Made by a program: the position numbers and the translations under genes
Assembly: GCA_963805505.1 (NCBI GenBank)
Contig: CAWDUP010000001.1
Location: forward strand, 186,001 to 250,000
Length of the DNA: 64,000 nucleotides
DNA from: JANPBY01 sp963805505
GTDB lineage: Bacteria; Actinomycetota; Actinomycetes; DATJPE01
Reading direction: 5' to 3'
The notes under the pieces: generated by a model
Seen by the model: the letters and a program-made list of their open reading frames with translations, nothing else
What the model was told of the DNA's origin: nothing
Database searches by the model: none
In this document: in pieces, positions 1 to 9,194 of the stretch
Layout: each line of letters opens with the position of its first letter
Numbering within the stretch: the first letter of the stretch is position 1

Positions 1-294
1 AGCAGCGGCGAGCTCTTCGGCACGGGACTGCCAGAAGCCGAGCCAGGTATGAAATTCACGCAAGGCGTACGGATCGTCGAGCTGAGCGGCCAGAATCGGT
101 GTGATGCCCATGGTGAGCACTTCCGTACGGCCTTCGGCCGCGAGTCGCTCGAGCAGGTCCAGCATCGGCAGGTAGGAACTGGCCCAAGCCTGGTGCAGCC
201 ACTCCTCGCCGACCGGCCAGGCGCCATGGTGGAGCAGCCAGGGCAGGTGTGAGTGCAACACGACACAGCACGTGCCCACAGGCTCGCGGCTCAT
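1..294 (-). CDS. GH57 glycoside hydrolase (glycogen-branching type), 5' part only
   Basis: Only the first 98 codons are in the window; the gene runs off the left edge. The N-terminus has VVLHSHLPWLLHHGAWPVGE followed by EEWLHQAW, the hallmark opening of GH57 1,4-alpha-glucan branching enzymes such as M. tuberculosis Rv3031. The HSHLPW histidines belong to the conserved first motif of the catalytic barrel. The stop of the upstream methyltransferase overlaps a possible GTG start at 300 (GTGA overlap); ATG at 294 is two codons further in and equally possible. The pairing with that methyltransferase matches the mycobacterial locus for methylglucose lipopolysaccharide and alpha-glucan synthesis. 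The family call is firm; the exact glucan product is inference. Confidence 0.8.
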   Translation of the reverse strand, partial: MSREPVGTCCVVLHSHLPWLLHHGAWPVGEEWLHQAWASSYLPMLDLLERLAAEGRTEVLTMGITPILAAQLDDPYALREFHTWLGFWQSRAEELAAA

Positions 295-296
295 CG

Positions 297-1058
297 TCAC
301 TTCCCGATCGCGGTGATGAGCAGATCGAGGGACGTATCCAGGTGTTCCTCGGAGCACTCGAAGTCGGCGGCACTGAGTGAAACCACGAAGTCGGCGACGT
401 CCTCTGCCCAGCAGGAATGGGGCTGCCCGAGCTGCGCTTCGACCAGTGAACCGTGCTGGCTCTCCCAGCGCTGAATCCGCGGGCCGTGCCTCAAGCCCGT
501 AACGGTGGCCACGACTGCTGCTTGGCCGACGACTGTCTCGAGCTCGTCTGCGTCGAACTCGCTGACATGAAAGGGGTTGCGCGGCTTCTCGCCTCGGCCC
601 AGCCCAGGTGAGAAGGTCAACCGGTTTGGCGTCGAGATGGCCATCCACCCCCCGGTCCTGACGACGCGCGCGCATTCTGCGACGAAGCGCTGTCGCTCCC
701 AGATGTGCTCGATTACCTGCATGCTCACCACGACGTCGAAGACATCGTCGGGAAAGGGGAGCGTCACGAGGTTTCCCTTGACTGGTCTGACCTTGGCGTA
801 CGTCCGCCGCAGGCGCGTCAGAGTCGGCTCGTCGTAGTCGAGCCCGACGGTTCGACCGCCGGAGGCCCGAGCGAGGATGTCGCAGCCGTAGCCCTCCCCG
901 CACCCGGCGTCGAGCACGCTTGCGACTCGAGACTGCGCAAGCATGGCCGCCACGTGGAGGTAGGCCGCTTCGTGCCTCCGGAACCAGTAGTTCTCGTGCC
1001 AGATGTGGGGGAGGGTTCTTTCACCTGTAAGCCGCTGGCCTTTGGAAACGTCGCTCAC
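297..1058 (-). CDS. Class I SAM-dependent methyltransferase (Rv3030-like)
   Basis: The protein has the SAM-binding glycine loop VLDAGCGEGYG, then an acidic residue after strand 2 (GLDYDEP) and the post-I motif VVSMQVIEHIW, so it is a class I methyltransferase. The start LTGERTLPHIWHENYWFRRHE matches the N-terminal region of M. tuberculosis Rv3030, proposed to methylate 6-O-methylglucose lipopolysaccharide. I chose GTG at 1058 (Val-Ser-Asp-Val-Ser-Lys) because it starts just before the conserved region; the frame stays open to a GTG at 1121 and neither start has a good ribosome site. It is translationally coupled to the following GH57 gene. Glucan methylation is inferred from this gene pairing. 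Confidence 0.8.
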   Translation of the reverse strand: MSDVSKGQRLTGERTLPHIWHENYWFRRHEAAYLHVAAMLAQSRVASVLDAGCGEGYGCDILARASGGRTVGLDYDEPTLTRLRRTYAKVRPVKGNLVTLPFPDDVFDVVVSMQVIEHIWERQRFVAECARVVRTGGWMAISTPNRLTFSPGLGRGEKPRNPFHVSEFDADELETVVGQAAVVATVTGLRHGPRIQRWESQHGSLVEAQLGQPHSCWAEDVADFVVSLSAADFECSEEHLDTSLDLLITAIGK

Positions 1059-1284
1059 TGGCACGGGTCCGACCCGGTGTGGAGCCGGCCAGTTACGCGT
1101 TTCACACCCCCAGCCTCCCACTTCAGGTTCAAGAACGAGGTGCTCGGCGAGTCAGCCAGCCGGTGCCTGGAAGCACCCCGGTTAAACCGGGCCGTTTGGA
1201 GGGTTGCGCAAAATCGACGCGCGGCTACGGTGGCGGACATCAGGCTCTGCCTCTGTCGCCGACCACCTACCCCCCGGGGGGATC

Positions 1285-2403
1285 ATGCACGTGCCACGCC
1301 CCGTTGTCGTTGCTGTATCCGCAGTCGCGCTCGTCGGCCTAGTGCCGAGCGCCGCGCATGCCGCGCCCGGCTCGGCACAACTCCAAGCAGTTACCGGGAC
1401 CGTCACGGCGATGTATGAGATGAATGAACCTTCGGGCGCTTCGGTCATGCACGACACCAGCGGCAACGGACTGGATGGAGTGATCGATCCGAGCGGAGTT
1501 CAGTCGGGGGCCACGTTTGACGGGGCCACCGGCTACAACTGGGTACGGCGCCCTCCGACAACGCCCCCAGCCTCGCCGGAGCGGGTGATCCAGGTGCCGG
1601 ACAACATCAACTTGGAGCCCGGTGACCAGGACTTCACCCTGGAGATTCGCTACCGCACCAAGGAGAAGTTCGGAAACATCATTCAAAAGGGGCAGGCGCA
1701 GTCCAAGGGCGGGCAGTGGAAGATTCAAAACCCCAAGGGCATCCCGTCGTGCTTGTTCAAGGGCTCCAACGGACGAGTAGCAACCGGGGCCAAGACGCCA
1801 CTGAACGACAACCAGTGGCACACCCTCACGTGCGTCCTCACCTCCAGCTCGGTGACGATGTATGTCGACGGAGTCCAGCGCAACAAGAAGAATGGAAGCG
1901 CCGGAACGGTCGACAACAAGATGCCGGTGACGATCGGCGGCAAGATCGACTGTGATCAGATCAAGGTCACGTGCGACTACTTCAGCGGGCAGATCGACTA
2001 CGTGAAGATCACCAAGGGCGGCGGCGCTCAGCCGCCGCCTCCGCCGCCGCCTTCGGGGCAGGACACCGTGCCTCCTGACGCGACCGTGTCCTCTCCCACG
2101 AACAATCAGGTGCTGTCGAGCGGCATCGTGACTCTCACTGGCCTGACGACCGACAACCAGGCCGTCTCGCGGGTGCGTGTGGCGATCCAGAACCGTGACA
2201 CGAGCGCGTGGCTGCGCAGCGATGGTTCGCTGGGGGCGTGGATGTATCTCGAGGCGTCGATCTCCGGCAGTGGGACGTCGGCGGTCTGGACGTATGTCAC
2301 CCCATCTCTGCCGGCTGGGAGATACAAGGCGAACGTGATCGCGGTGGACGCAGCTGGCCTTGTGGACCCGACAAAAGCATCCGTGAATTTCACGGTTCGG
2401 TAG
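1285..2403 (+). CDS. Secreted LamG-domain protein with Ig-like C-terminal module
   Basis: This 372-residue protein starts with a clear Sec signal (VVVAVSAVALVGLVPSAAHA, cleavage after AHA). Residues about 35-245 form a concanavalin-like LamG sandwich, seen in YEMNEPSGASVMHDTSGNG and in the later strands HTLTCVLTSSSVTMYVDGVQ. A run of seven prolines follows near residue 250, then an Ig-like domain of about 110 residues to the end. That last domain is almost identical, also in DNA, to the C-terminus of the next gene. Such proteins usually bind surface or matrix glycans. No catalytic residues are visible, so no enzymatic role is claimed. The upstream in-frame start at 1204 would bury the signal peptide and was rejected. 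Confidence 0.8.
   Translation: MHVPRPVVVAVSAVALVGLVPSAAHAAPGSAQLQAVTGTVTAMYEMNEPSGASVMHDTSGNGLDGVIDPSGVQSGATFDGATGYNWVRRPPTTPPASPERVIQVPDNINLEPGDQDFTLEIRYRTKEKFGNIIQKGQAQSKGGQWKIQNPKGIPSCLFKGSNGRVATGAKTPLNDNQWHTLTCVLTSSSVTMYVDGVQRNKKNGSAGTVDNKMPVTIGGKIDCDQIKVTCDYFSGQIDYVKITKGGGAQPPPPPPPSGQDTVPPDATVSSPTNNQVLSSGIVTLTGLTTDNQAVSRVRVAIQNRDTSAWLRSDGSLGAWMYLEASISGSGTSAVWTYVTPSLPAGRYKANVIAVDAAGLVDPTKASVNFTVR
2208..2306 (+). repeat. 99-bp perfect repeat, copy 1 (within Ig-like module)
   Basis: This segment of the LamG gene is identical over 99 bases to 5593-5691 in the next gene. Over the wider region from about 2101 to 2349, I count 15 mismatches against the matching stretch of the CotH gene. Identity at this level in DNA, including synonymous sites, points to recent duplication or gene conversion. 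Confidence 0.85.
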
Positions 2404-2614
2404 ACGCGGAACGGTACCCCGACGGGTCGTCGGTGGGCCGTGTCACGGTGCTGGCTAGCGGGTGACGCCCAGGGTGCCAAGCATGGGCCGACACGGCTGC
2501 TCTGCGTGATCGCTTCGTCACTGCATTGCTACTGTCGCGGTGCCCTGCCGGTCAGTACTGTCCCCCTGACAGATCGACCACGTGCGCGAAGGCTGAAGGA
2601 CGGGGGGCTGCCCG

Positions 2615-5600
2615 ATGACGGCTTTGACGACGAGGCGAGCCATCAGTGTTGGCTTGGTGCTAGGTGTCATCGGAGGGCTGCTCGGCCCGCTGAATCCCGC
2701 AGCGGCGGCATCATCGGACGTCGTCATCACTGAATTGATGTACAACCCCGTCTCCGAGGTGGATGGGGACGAGTTTCTCGAGCTCGCGAATGTGGGCAAC
2801 ACACCCATCGATCTGTCTGGGTGGAGTTTTAGCGGCATCACCTTGACCTTCGCCGCGGGCACGATCCTGCCGGCGGGTGGATATCTGGTCATCTCCCCCG
2901 ACCCGGCTCGCACCCGGCAGACGTATGGCGTGACCGCGGCAGCGGCCTACACGGGGAAGTTGTCCAACAGCGGCGAGACGATCACCTTGAAGGACGGTGG
3001 AGGAAGCCAGGTCGACTCAGTGACCTTTGGTGATCGTGCTCCCTGGCCGGTGACGCCAGACGGCTTGGGTACGTCCCTTGAGCTGATCGATCCCTCGCTG
3101 AACCACGACGACGCCTACAACTGGGCGGCGTCAACATCGTCGGGCGGCCACACGGCCGGGAGGCGCAACTCCGTCGCTGCGGCGGGTCTGGGGCCGCGCA
3201 TCGCCGACCTGACGGCGACACCGGTGAAGCCGACGGCGGGACAGCAGGTGACTGTCACCGCCACCATCACCAACGTGACGAGCGCAAGGGTCGTCTACCG
3301 GGCCGACTTCGCGGCGGAGCAGACCCAGGTGATGACCGCAGCCGGAGGGGATACCTTCACCGCCACCTTGCCGGGGGTCGGAGCAGGACATCTGCTGCGC
3401 TACCGCGTCGTTGCGGACAACGCGAACCACACGAGCGTCTCGCCTCGCGCGGACGACACCATCGTCTATCAGGGAGTAGTGGCGGCGAGCGGCGTCACCA
3501 GCGACCTCCCGGTGCTCGAATGGTTTATCGCTGACTCGGACTACAACGCCATCGTCAACAACCCCACGGCCGACATCAGCCGGGGGGCGGTCTTGGCCTA
3601 CGACGGCAACGTCATGGACAACGCCGTGGTCAACATCCGAGGAGCCGCCTCACAGACCACGGCCAAGCCAAACTGGAAGTTCGAGCTCCCCAAGGGCCAT
3701 GAGCTGGCGATTCCTGGCCACCTCGCTGACCCGGTGGACGAGTTCGCGATGCAAGGCGACTTCAGCGACAAGTCCCATGGCCGTCCGCTGCTCTCCTGGG
3801 ACGCCTACCAGACCGCCGGAGTGGTCAACACGCAGGTCTTTCCCGTGCGCACCCAGAAGAACGGCCAGTTCCTCGGCCTGTACACCTATGTGGACCTGTT
3901 CGACGGCACCTGGCGCGACCGCGAGGGCTACGACGGCGACCAGTTCTTCAAGTCCGAGACGGGAGCCTTCTCTAGTCGAGCCATCGACGTCCGTTTCGAG
4001 AAGAAGAACCCTCCGGACAACGACTTCGCGCCGCTCTCGGCTTTCCTCGCCGGGGTCAAGCTCTCCGGAAACTCCCGGCGCGACTTCCTGCTGGCGAACG
4101 CGGACCTGCCAGAACTCATCAACTACGCGGCGGTCACGGCGATCATCCAGCACGTCGATTCGTCGTCCAAGAACTTCTACCTGGCACAGGATCCCGACAC
4201 CTTGCGCTGGAGCATCGTCCCTTGGGACCTCGACCACACCTTTGGCAACACGTGCTGCCAGGTCACCAGCAAGTTCGTCACTCCGGCTGAGCCGGGTGAC
4301 AAGACAAACGATCTGATGGTTGCCCTGCTCGCGGTGCCGGAGTGGCGGGACATGTACTTCCGGCGGCTCAAGACGCTTGTCGGGGAAGTCTTGGCTCCTG
4401 GCCGACTCGAGAACGTCTATGACGCCAAGGTCGGGCCCGCCGCGGCCACCGCGGCGTTGGATTTCCCTGCCTGGCCATCGGGGAAGTCGCTGACCTTTTC
4501 CGGACAGCGCAGCAGCCTCTTCGCCGCGATCAACTCTCGGCGCAGCGTCTTTGCCTCAGATAGTCGCTTGCCCGGGGCTCAAAGCCCGGCGCCGCTGGTG
4601 GTCGTGAATGAGATTCAGCATTCGCCGCTGGCCGGATCCGCAGCTGAGTTCGTCGAGCTCTACAACCCGTCGGCGAGCGAGAGCGTCGACTTGTCTGGCT
4701 GGACCCTCACCGGTGCGACCGACCTTCAGATTCCACCGGGCACGGTGATCTTGCCCCATGCGACCATGACGTTCGTTGGCGACGACGTGACCTTCCGCTC
4801 GACGTACGGTTCCAAGGTGTTCGTGGGTGGGATTCTGGACGGCTCTTTGTCGTCGACTGGCACTTTGACGCTTCAGCGCGCTGACGGGTCCCTTTCCGAC
4901 ACCGTGACGTACGGCGGGGCCGGCTGGCCCTCTGCCACGGCAGGGCCCTCCCTCGAGCTGCTCAACCCGAGCGGCGACCACAACGACCCAGCGAACTGGG
5001 CCCTCTCGGTGACAACCGGCGGAACGCCTGGCGCACCGAATCAGTCCGGTGGGAGCGGAGGTGGTGGCGACTCGACCGCCCCCAACACGGTGATCACCTC
5101 ACCGTCGGCCGGGGCCACGGTGGCTGCCGGGTCCGTGTCCATGTCTGGGACCGCATCCGACGATACCGATGTGGCACGCGTCGACGTGACTCTCCAGAAC
5201 ACGTCGACTGGGCAGTGGCTACAGCCCAACGGCACGTTCTCCGCCACCGCGTCGGCGGTGCAGAGCACCTTGGTCAATGATCTAGGTGCCTCGAGTGGCT
5301 GGCAGCTTTCGGCATCACTCGTGGATGGGAGTTATGCGCTGACGGCGACGGCGGTCGACGCGTCGGGAAATGCAGATTTGAGTCCGGCGAGCAGATCGTT
5401 CAGCGTCGGGACCCAACCGCCACCCCCACCGCCTCCGCCTGGACCAGATACGGTTCCGCCGAATGGGACCATTACTTCACCCGCGAACAATCAGGTGCTG
5501 TCCAGCGGCATCGTGACTCTCACTGGCCTGACGACCGACAACCAGGCCGTCTCGCGGGTGCGGCTGGCCATCCAGAACCGTGACACGAAGAAGTGGCTGC

Positions 5601-5788
5601 GCAGCGATGGTTCGCTGGGGGCGTGGATGTATCTCGAGGCGTCGATCTCCGGCAGTGGGACGTCGGCGGTCTGGACGTATGTCACCCCATCCTTGCCAGC
5701 GGGGAGATACAAGGCCAATGTGATCGCGATGGACGCAGTGGGTCTGCAAGACCCCACCAAGGCGTCGGTCAACTTCACGATCCAGTAG
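2615..5788 (+). CDS. Secreted CotH-kinase protein with two lamin-tail domains
   Basis: This 1057-residue protein has a signal peptide (residues 1-31, ending NPAAAA). Domains in order: lamin-tail domain (about 33-190, DEFLELANVGNTPIDLSGWS), a short Ig-like strand region, CotH domain (about 290-640), a second lamin-tail domain (about 660-805, EFVELYNPSASESVDLSGWT), an Ig-like domain, an eight-proline linker near 935, and the Ig-like module shared with the preceding protein. The CotH part shows FLGLYTYVDLFDGTW and the acidic motif WSIVPWDLDHTFGN that coordinates metal and nucleotide in CotH kinases. CotH is an atypical protein kinase known from spore coats and, in other lineages, from secreted proteins. 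Targets here are unknown; the neighbouring LamG protein is one candidate. Confidence 0.88.
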   Translation: MTALTTRRAISVGLVLGVIGGLLGPLNPAAAASSDVVITELMYNPVSEVDGDEFLELANVGNTPIDLSGWSFSGITLTFAAGTILPAGGYLVISPDPARTRQTYGVTAAAAYTGKLSNSGETITLKDGGGSQVDSVTFGDRAPWPVTPDGLGTSLELIDPSLNHDDAYNWAASTSSGGHTAGRRNSVAAAGLGPRIADLTATPVKPTAGQQVTVTATITNVTSARVVYRADFAAEQTQVMTAAGGDTFTATLPGVGAGHLLRYRVVADNANHTSVSPRADDTIVYQGVVAASGVTSDLPVLEWFIADSDYNAIVNNPTADISRGAVLAYDGNVMDNAVVNIRGAASQTTAKPNWKFELPKGHELAIPGHLADPVDEFAMQGDFSDKSHGRPLLSWDAYQTAGVVNTQVFPVRTQKNGQFLGLYTYVDLFDGTWRDREGYDGDQFFKSETGAFSSRAIDVRFEKKNPPDNDFAPLSAFLAGVKLSGNSRRDFLLANADLPELINYAAVTAIIQHVDSSSKNFYLAQDPDTLRWSIVPWDLDHTFGNTCCQVTSKFVTPAEPGDKTNDLMVALLAVPEWRDMYFRRLKTLVGEVLAPGRLENVYDAKVGPAAATAALDFPAWPSGKSLTFSGQRSSLFAAINSRRSVFASDSRLPGAQSPAPLVVVNEIQHSPLAGSAAEFVELYNPSASESVDLSGWTLTGATDLQIPPGTVILPHATMTFVGDDVTFRSTYGSKVFVGGILDGSLSSTGTLTLQRADGSLSDTVTYGGAGWPSATAGPSLELLNPSGDHNDPANWALSVTTGGTPGAPNQSGGSGGGGDSTAPNTVITSPSAGATVAAGSVSMSGTASDDTDVARVDVTLQNTSTGQWLQPNGTFSATASAVQSTLVNDLGASSGWQLSASLVDGSYALTATAVDASGNADLSPASRSFSVGTQPPPPPPPPGPDTVPPNGTITSPANNQVLSSGIVTLTGLTTDNQAVSRVRLAIQNRDTKKWLRSDGSLGAWMYLEASISGSGTSAVWTYVTPSLPAGRYKANVIAMDAVGLQDPTKASVNFTIQ
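5593..5691 (+). repeat. 99-bp perfect repeat, copy 2 (within Ig-like module)
   Basis: This is the partner of 2208-2306, lying in the last domain of the CotH gene. The module is the only part of the two proteins that aligns at DNA level; the LamG, CotH and lamin-tail parts do not share it. Confidence 0.85.
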
Positions 5789-5831
5789 TCAGCGTTTGGT
5801 GGCCAGCGCGGCGCCTGCGAGGAGGACGTCC

Positions 5832-6614
5832 GTGTGGCCTGTCGGCAAGAGCTGCGGCTTCGTGATGAGTTTCGACTTCGATGCCGAAGAGGTCTGGATC
5901 GGGGAAAACCCGGACAATGTCGCCAAACCGGGCGTCCTCTCCCAGGGCCGGTACGGCGCCAAGGTCGGCGTCCCGTTGCTCCTCCGCCTTCTGGACAAGC
6001 ACCGCATGGCCGCCACCTTCTTTGTGCCCGGTCGGGTCGCAGAGCGATATCCCCACCGAGTGCGTGACATCCTCGCCGCGGGTCACGAGGTCGGTCATCA
6101 CGGATACACCCACACGTCGCCGCAGTCCCTGACCGCCGCGGCCGAGGAGGACGAACTCGTCCGTGGATCTCGAATCCTCGAAGGTCTCGGAGCAGAGGTG
6201 GTCGGCTACCGGTCCCCGTCGTGGGAGCTGAGTGAGTCAACCCTTGATCTGCTCGCCAAGCACGGATTCCGCTACTCCAGCAGCATGATGGATGACGTCG
6301 TCCCGTATCGCCACGCCGACCAGGACCTGGTCGAGCTGCCGGTGCACTGGGTGCTCGACGACGCACCGCACTTCTGGTTCGACATCGCGTCCTGGTCCAA
6401 GACCATCCGGACCCCACGCGAGGTCTATGAGCTCTGGGAGGGCGAGATCCGGGGCATTCGCGAGCTTGGTGGTCTTGCCATGCTCACCACTCACCCGCAG
6501 ATCATTGGCCGGCCTGGGCGCGTCGGCATGCTCGACCAGCTGCTCGGCTGGGTCGGGGAGCAGCCCGATGTCTGGGTGGGAACTGGCCGCGCGGCCGCCG
6601 ATCTGGTGGGGTGA
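5832..6614 (+). CDS. Polysaccharide deacetylase (NodB homology)
   Basis: The protein (260 residues) has the NodB signature: SFDFDAEE with the catalytic and metal aspartates near residues 15-17, HHGYTH (residues 89-94) with two zinc histidines, RSPSWE as the third motif, and TTHP near the C-terminus. This arrangement resembles the cytosolic PgdA/PuuE-like branch that acts on small N-acyl compounds or peptidoglycan. I chose GTG at 5832 because a strong GCGAGGAGG ribosome site lies just before it; an earlier in-frame start at 5796 overlaps that site. No signal peptide is visible, so it may act in the cytoplasm. Its stop overlaps the start of the following hydrolase by four bases, so the two are probably co-translated and may act on one substrate. 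Confidence 0.88.
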   Translation: MWPVGKSCGFVMSFDFDAEEVWIGENPDNVAKPGVLSQGRYGAKVGVPLLLRLLDKHRMAATFFVPGRVAERYPHRVRDILAAGHEVGHHGYTHTSPQSLTAAAEEDELVRGSRILEGLGAEVVGYRSPSWELSESTLDLLAKHGFRYSSSMMDDVVPYRHADQDLVELPVHWVLDDAPHFWFDIASWSKTIRTPREVYELWEGEIRGIRELGGLAMLTTHPQIIGRPGRVGMLDQLLGWVGEQPDVWVGTGRAAADLVG

Positions 6615-7735
6615 GCAGCGTGTACCCGGTCATCCGACTCGGGGGCGACCCCCGTGAACGAGGACGCCAGTACGGCGCGCAGGCGCGCGAGCGCATCGAG
6701 CTGTCGATCTCGGCCTATCGCGAGGTGTTCGCGCACTACGCAACGTGGGACTGGTCGACGGTTCTCTCCGAGGCCCGGCTCTTTCGGGACCCGATCAAGG
6801 CTTTCGGCTCGACGTACTTCGAAGAACTGGTCGGCATCGCCGAGGGCGCCCAGCTGGACCTGGACGACATCCTGGCCATCAATGTGCGCACCGAGATCAT
6901 GTTCGCGGCGAAGGCCCGCGCTTCGGGAGCGGCGCTTCCACGGGTAGCCGAGTGCTCGGCCTTCGCCCGGATCTGTTCTGACGGGCGGGTTGTGGTCGGG
7001 CAGAACTGGGACTGGCTGCCCCACTCATTCGACACCGTCGTGGTGCTGGAGGTTGCCCCCGAGTCCGGCCCGCGTTTCGTGACCGTCGTCGAGGCGGGGC
7101 TCCTCGCCAAGTTCGGCTTGAACTCCTCGGGGCTGGGTCTGGTCACCAATGCCATGGTGAGCGCACACGATGTTGGTGCGCCAGGAGTTCCGTACCACGT
7201 CCTGTTGCGTGCGCTGCTCGATGCGACGACTCCGGCGGAGGCTCTGGCGACTCTCCAGCGCGGGACCCGGTCATCCTCTGCCAACTATCTGATAGCGCAT
7301 GCAAGCGGGCTGGCCCTCGACGTCGAGGCGGCACCCGGAGACTTTTCCGAGCTCTACTTCCTGCAGCCGGATGAGCACGGCTCCCTGGTGCACACCAACC
7401 ATTTCCTGTCTTCACGGTTCCCGGGACCTGACGTCGGCCTCTGGGTGATGCCAGATAGCCCTTTCCGGCTGCAACGCGTCGAACGAGCCATGCGCGCACT
7501 GGACGCCCCCGCCAGCCTGGCTGGATACGAGCGGATGCTGGTCGACCACGCAGGTCACCCGTACGGCGTCTGCTGCCATCCGGACCCCAGAGACACACCG
7601 GTGGAACAGGGGGCGACCATCACCAGCGGGCTGATCGATCTGACCGAGCGCAGGCTCCGCCTCTCAGCAGGCCTTCCCTGCGAGGTCGGCTACGAGGATC
7701 GCTCGTACGGAGAGTTCTTCGACGCAGCGAGCTGA
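6611..7735 (+). CDS. C45 family autoproteolytic acyltransferase/hydrolase
   Basis: The 374-residue protein belongs to the Ntn-hydrolase family of acyl-CoA:6-aminopenicillanate acyltransferase (peptidase C45). The RGRQYGAQARERIE segment opens the family fold. Cys115 in RVAECSAFAR is the predicted self-cleavage site and nucleophile, followed by VVVGQNWDWLPH. The NSSGLGLVTNAM segment is also typical. Most bacterial members hydrolyse amide bonds of small acylated amines or peptides. It starts with GTG inside the deacetylase stop codon (GTGA overlap), so both proteins are likely made together, which suggests removal of two acyl groups from a common N-acylated substrate (inference). Confidence 0.85.
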   Translation: MSSVYPVIRLGGDPRERGRQYGAQARERIELSISAYREVFAHYATWDWSTVLSEARLFRDPIKAFGSTYFEELVGIAEGAQLDLDDILAINVRTEIMFAAKARASGAALPRVAECSAFARICSDGRVVVGQNWDWLPHSFDTVVVLEVAPESGPRFVTVVEAGLLAKFGLNSSGLGLVTNAMVSAHDVGAPGVPYHVLLRALLDATTPAEALATLQRGTRSSSANYLIAHASGLALDVEAAPGDFSELYFLQPDEHGSLVHTNHFLSSRFPGPDVGLWVMPDSPFRLQRVERAMRALDAPASLAGYERMLVDHAGHPYGVCCHPDPRDTPVEQGATITSGLIDLTERRLRLSAGLPCEVGYEDRSYGEFFDAAS

Positions 7736-7780
7736 ATGCACCGTGATCGTGCTCGATGGTCCCAGCACTCCTCAGGGTGA

Positions 7781-9194
7781 TCAGGCGCTGAGGTGGTATT
7801 CGATCCGGGCTTCGAGGTGGCTGTAGATCTCGGGTTGCCCGGCTGGCGGTGGTCGGCGTCCGGGGAGGGGTGGGGGGGCGGTGGAGTGGTAGGTGTGCCC
7901 GGTGGGGGTGGTGACCCGGACCCGGTGGGGGCGCCCATGTCCGGACGGGTCGGTTTCGGTGGTCCAGCCGGGGGTTTGTTTGAGGTAGTTGCACCGTTCG
8001 CACAACCCTTGACCGTTGGACAGGCTGGTCCGGCCGCCTCGGGTGTGGTCGTGGAGGTGGTCGAGGTGCCGGATCGCCGCGTCACACCACGGGGTGCGAC
8101 AGGTCTGGTCGCGGGTGGTGATGAACCGGCGCATCCCGCGGGGGAAGACCCTGCGCGTGGACTCCACCTGGGTCAGCGCCCCTGTCTCGGGGTGGGTGTA
8201 GAGCCGGCGCAGCCACACCTTCGCGTCCCGGTCAGCCGAACCGACCAGCTCACGCGCGATCCCGGCCGGGACCGGTCCGTAGCCGGGGATCCGCGCGGGC
8301 GCGTCGTCGATACCGAGCAGGGTCTGGTCGGAGATCACGACCTGCACCTCCACCGGGACCGCGGCGGCGGCGGCCTGGCCGGTGACGCGTTCGATCAGGG
8401 TGTCGGCCATCACCTGCCCCCGGTTGCGTGGATCTCCTTGGGCGCGGGCTGTGGCGGCGGCTTCCTGCAGGGAGGTGAGGACCGCGACCCCACCGGCGAC
8501 CGGCAACACCGCACCGAGCTGGCTCATCGCGTCCGGGAGCGGGGCGCAGGCTGACCCGCCGATCCTGCACCGCCCGCGCGGCCCGCTCGACGGCGGCCTG
8601 GGCGTCCAGCCGGTAGCCGATCGCCCGGACCCGGCCGGTCAGCTCCCGGTCCCCCAAGCAGGACAGCTGGTCAAGATCGGTGCACAGCTCGGCGTCCAGG
8701 ACCCTGCGGTCGGGTGGGGTCAGCGAGGAGGACTCCCGCACGATGATCGCGGCCCTGGTCTCACTGATCAGCCCGGCCTGCAGGGCGGCCAACGTGGCCG
8801 GCAGGTCCTCGACCAGCGCGGTGGCGATCGTGACCTGCCGGGCGCCCTGATGCGGGGACAACCGGCGCGCGAACCCGACCTGCGCCCCCACCGACGACCG
8901 AGACCGCTCCGCATCCCGGCGCGCCCGCCACGCCTCGAACCCCGCCGACCCAGCCCGCACCCGCGCCGCGTGCTCCTCATCGCTGCTTCGCTGCTCGGAC
9001 GCGGTCAACGCCGCGGTCACCCGCACCTGCGCCGCCGCCACCGCGGCCTTCAACTCCTCCAACGCCCGCAGCTGGTCGACGCGCTCGGTAGCGAGCGTGG
9101 ACGTCTCGGCGTCGGTGAAGTCCAGAGCGGCCAGCCGGCGGGTCAGTCCCAGGACAGCGGCGGTGTTGCCGGCTGTCCTGGAGGTGGATGACAT
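7781..9194 (-). pseudogene. DUF222-HNH endonuclease (REP13E12 type), copy 1, frameshifted
   Basis: The start MSSTSRTAGNTAAVLGLTRR and a DUF222 region are read in one frame down to about 8530. The rest, from MSQLGAVLPVAGG to the HNH motif (CRTPWCDAAIRHLDHLHDH, then CERCNYLKQ), is read in another frame. Comparison with the second copy at 30.3 kb places one extra base in the CCCGG run near 8530-8535. As written, the DUF222 region and the HNH nuclease are in separate reading frames, so the gene would be inactive unless this is a sequencing error. Genes of this family occur in multiple copies in actinobacteria, including M. tuberculosis REP13E12, where one copy carries a prophage attachment site. 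Confidence 0.85.

Noticed and set aside
8382..9191. Plus-strand open frame opposite HNH copy 1
   Set aside because: It is the complement of the DUF222 gene and lacks any motif.
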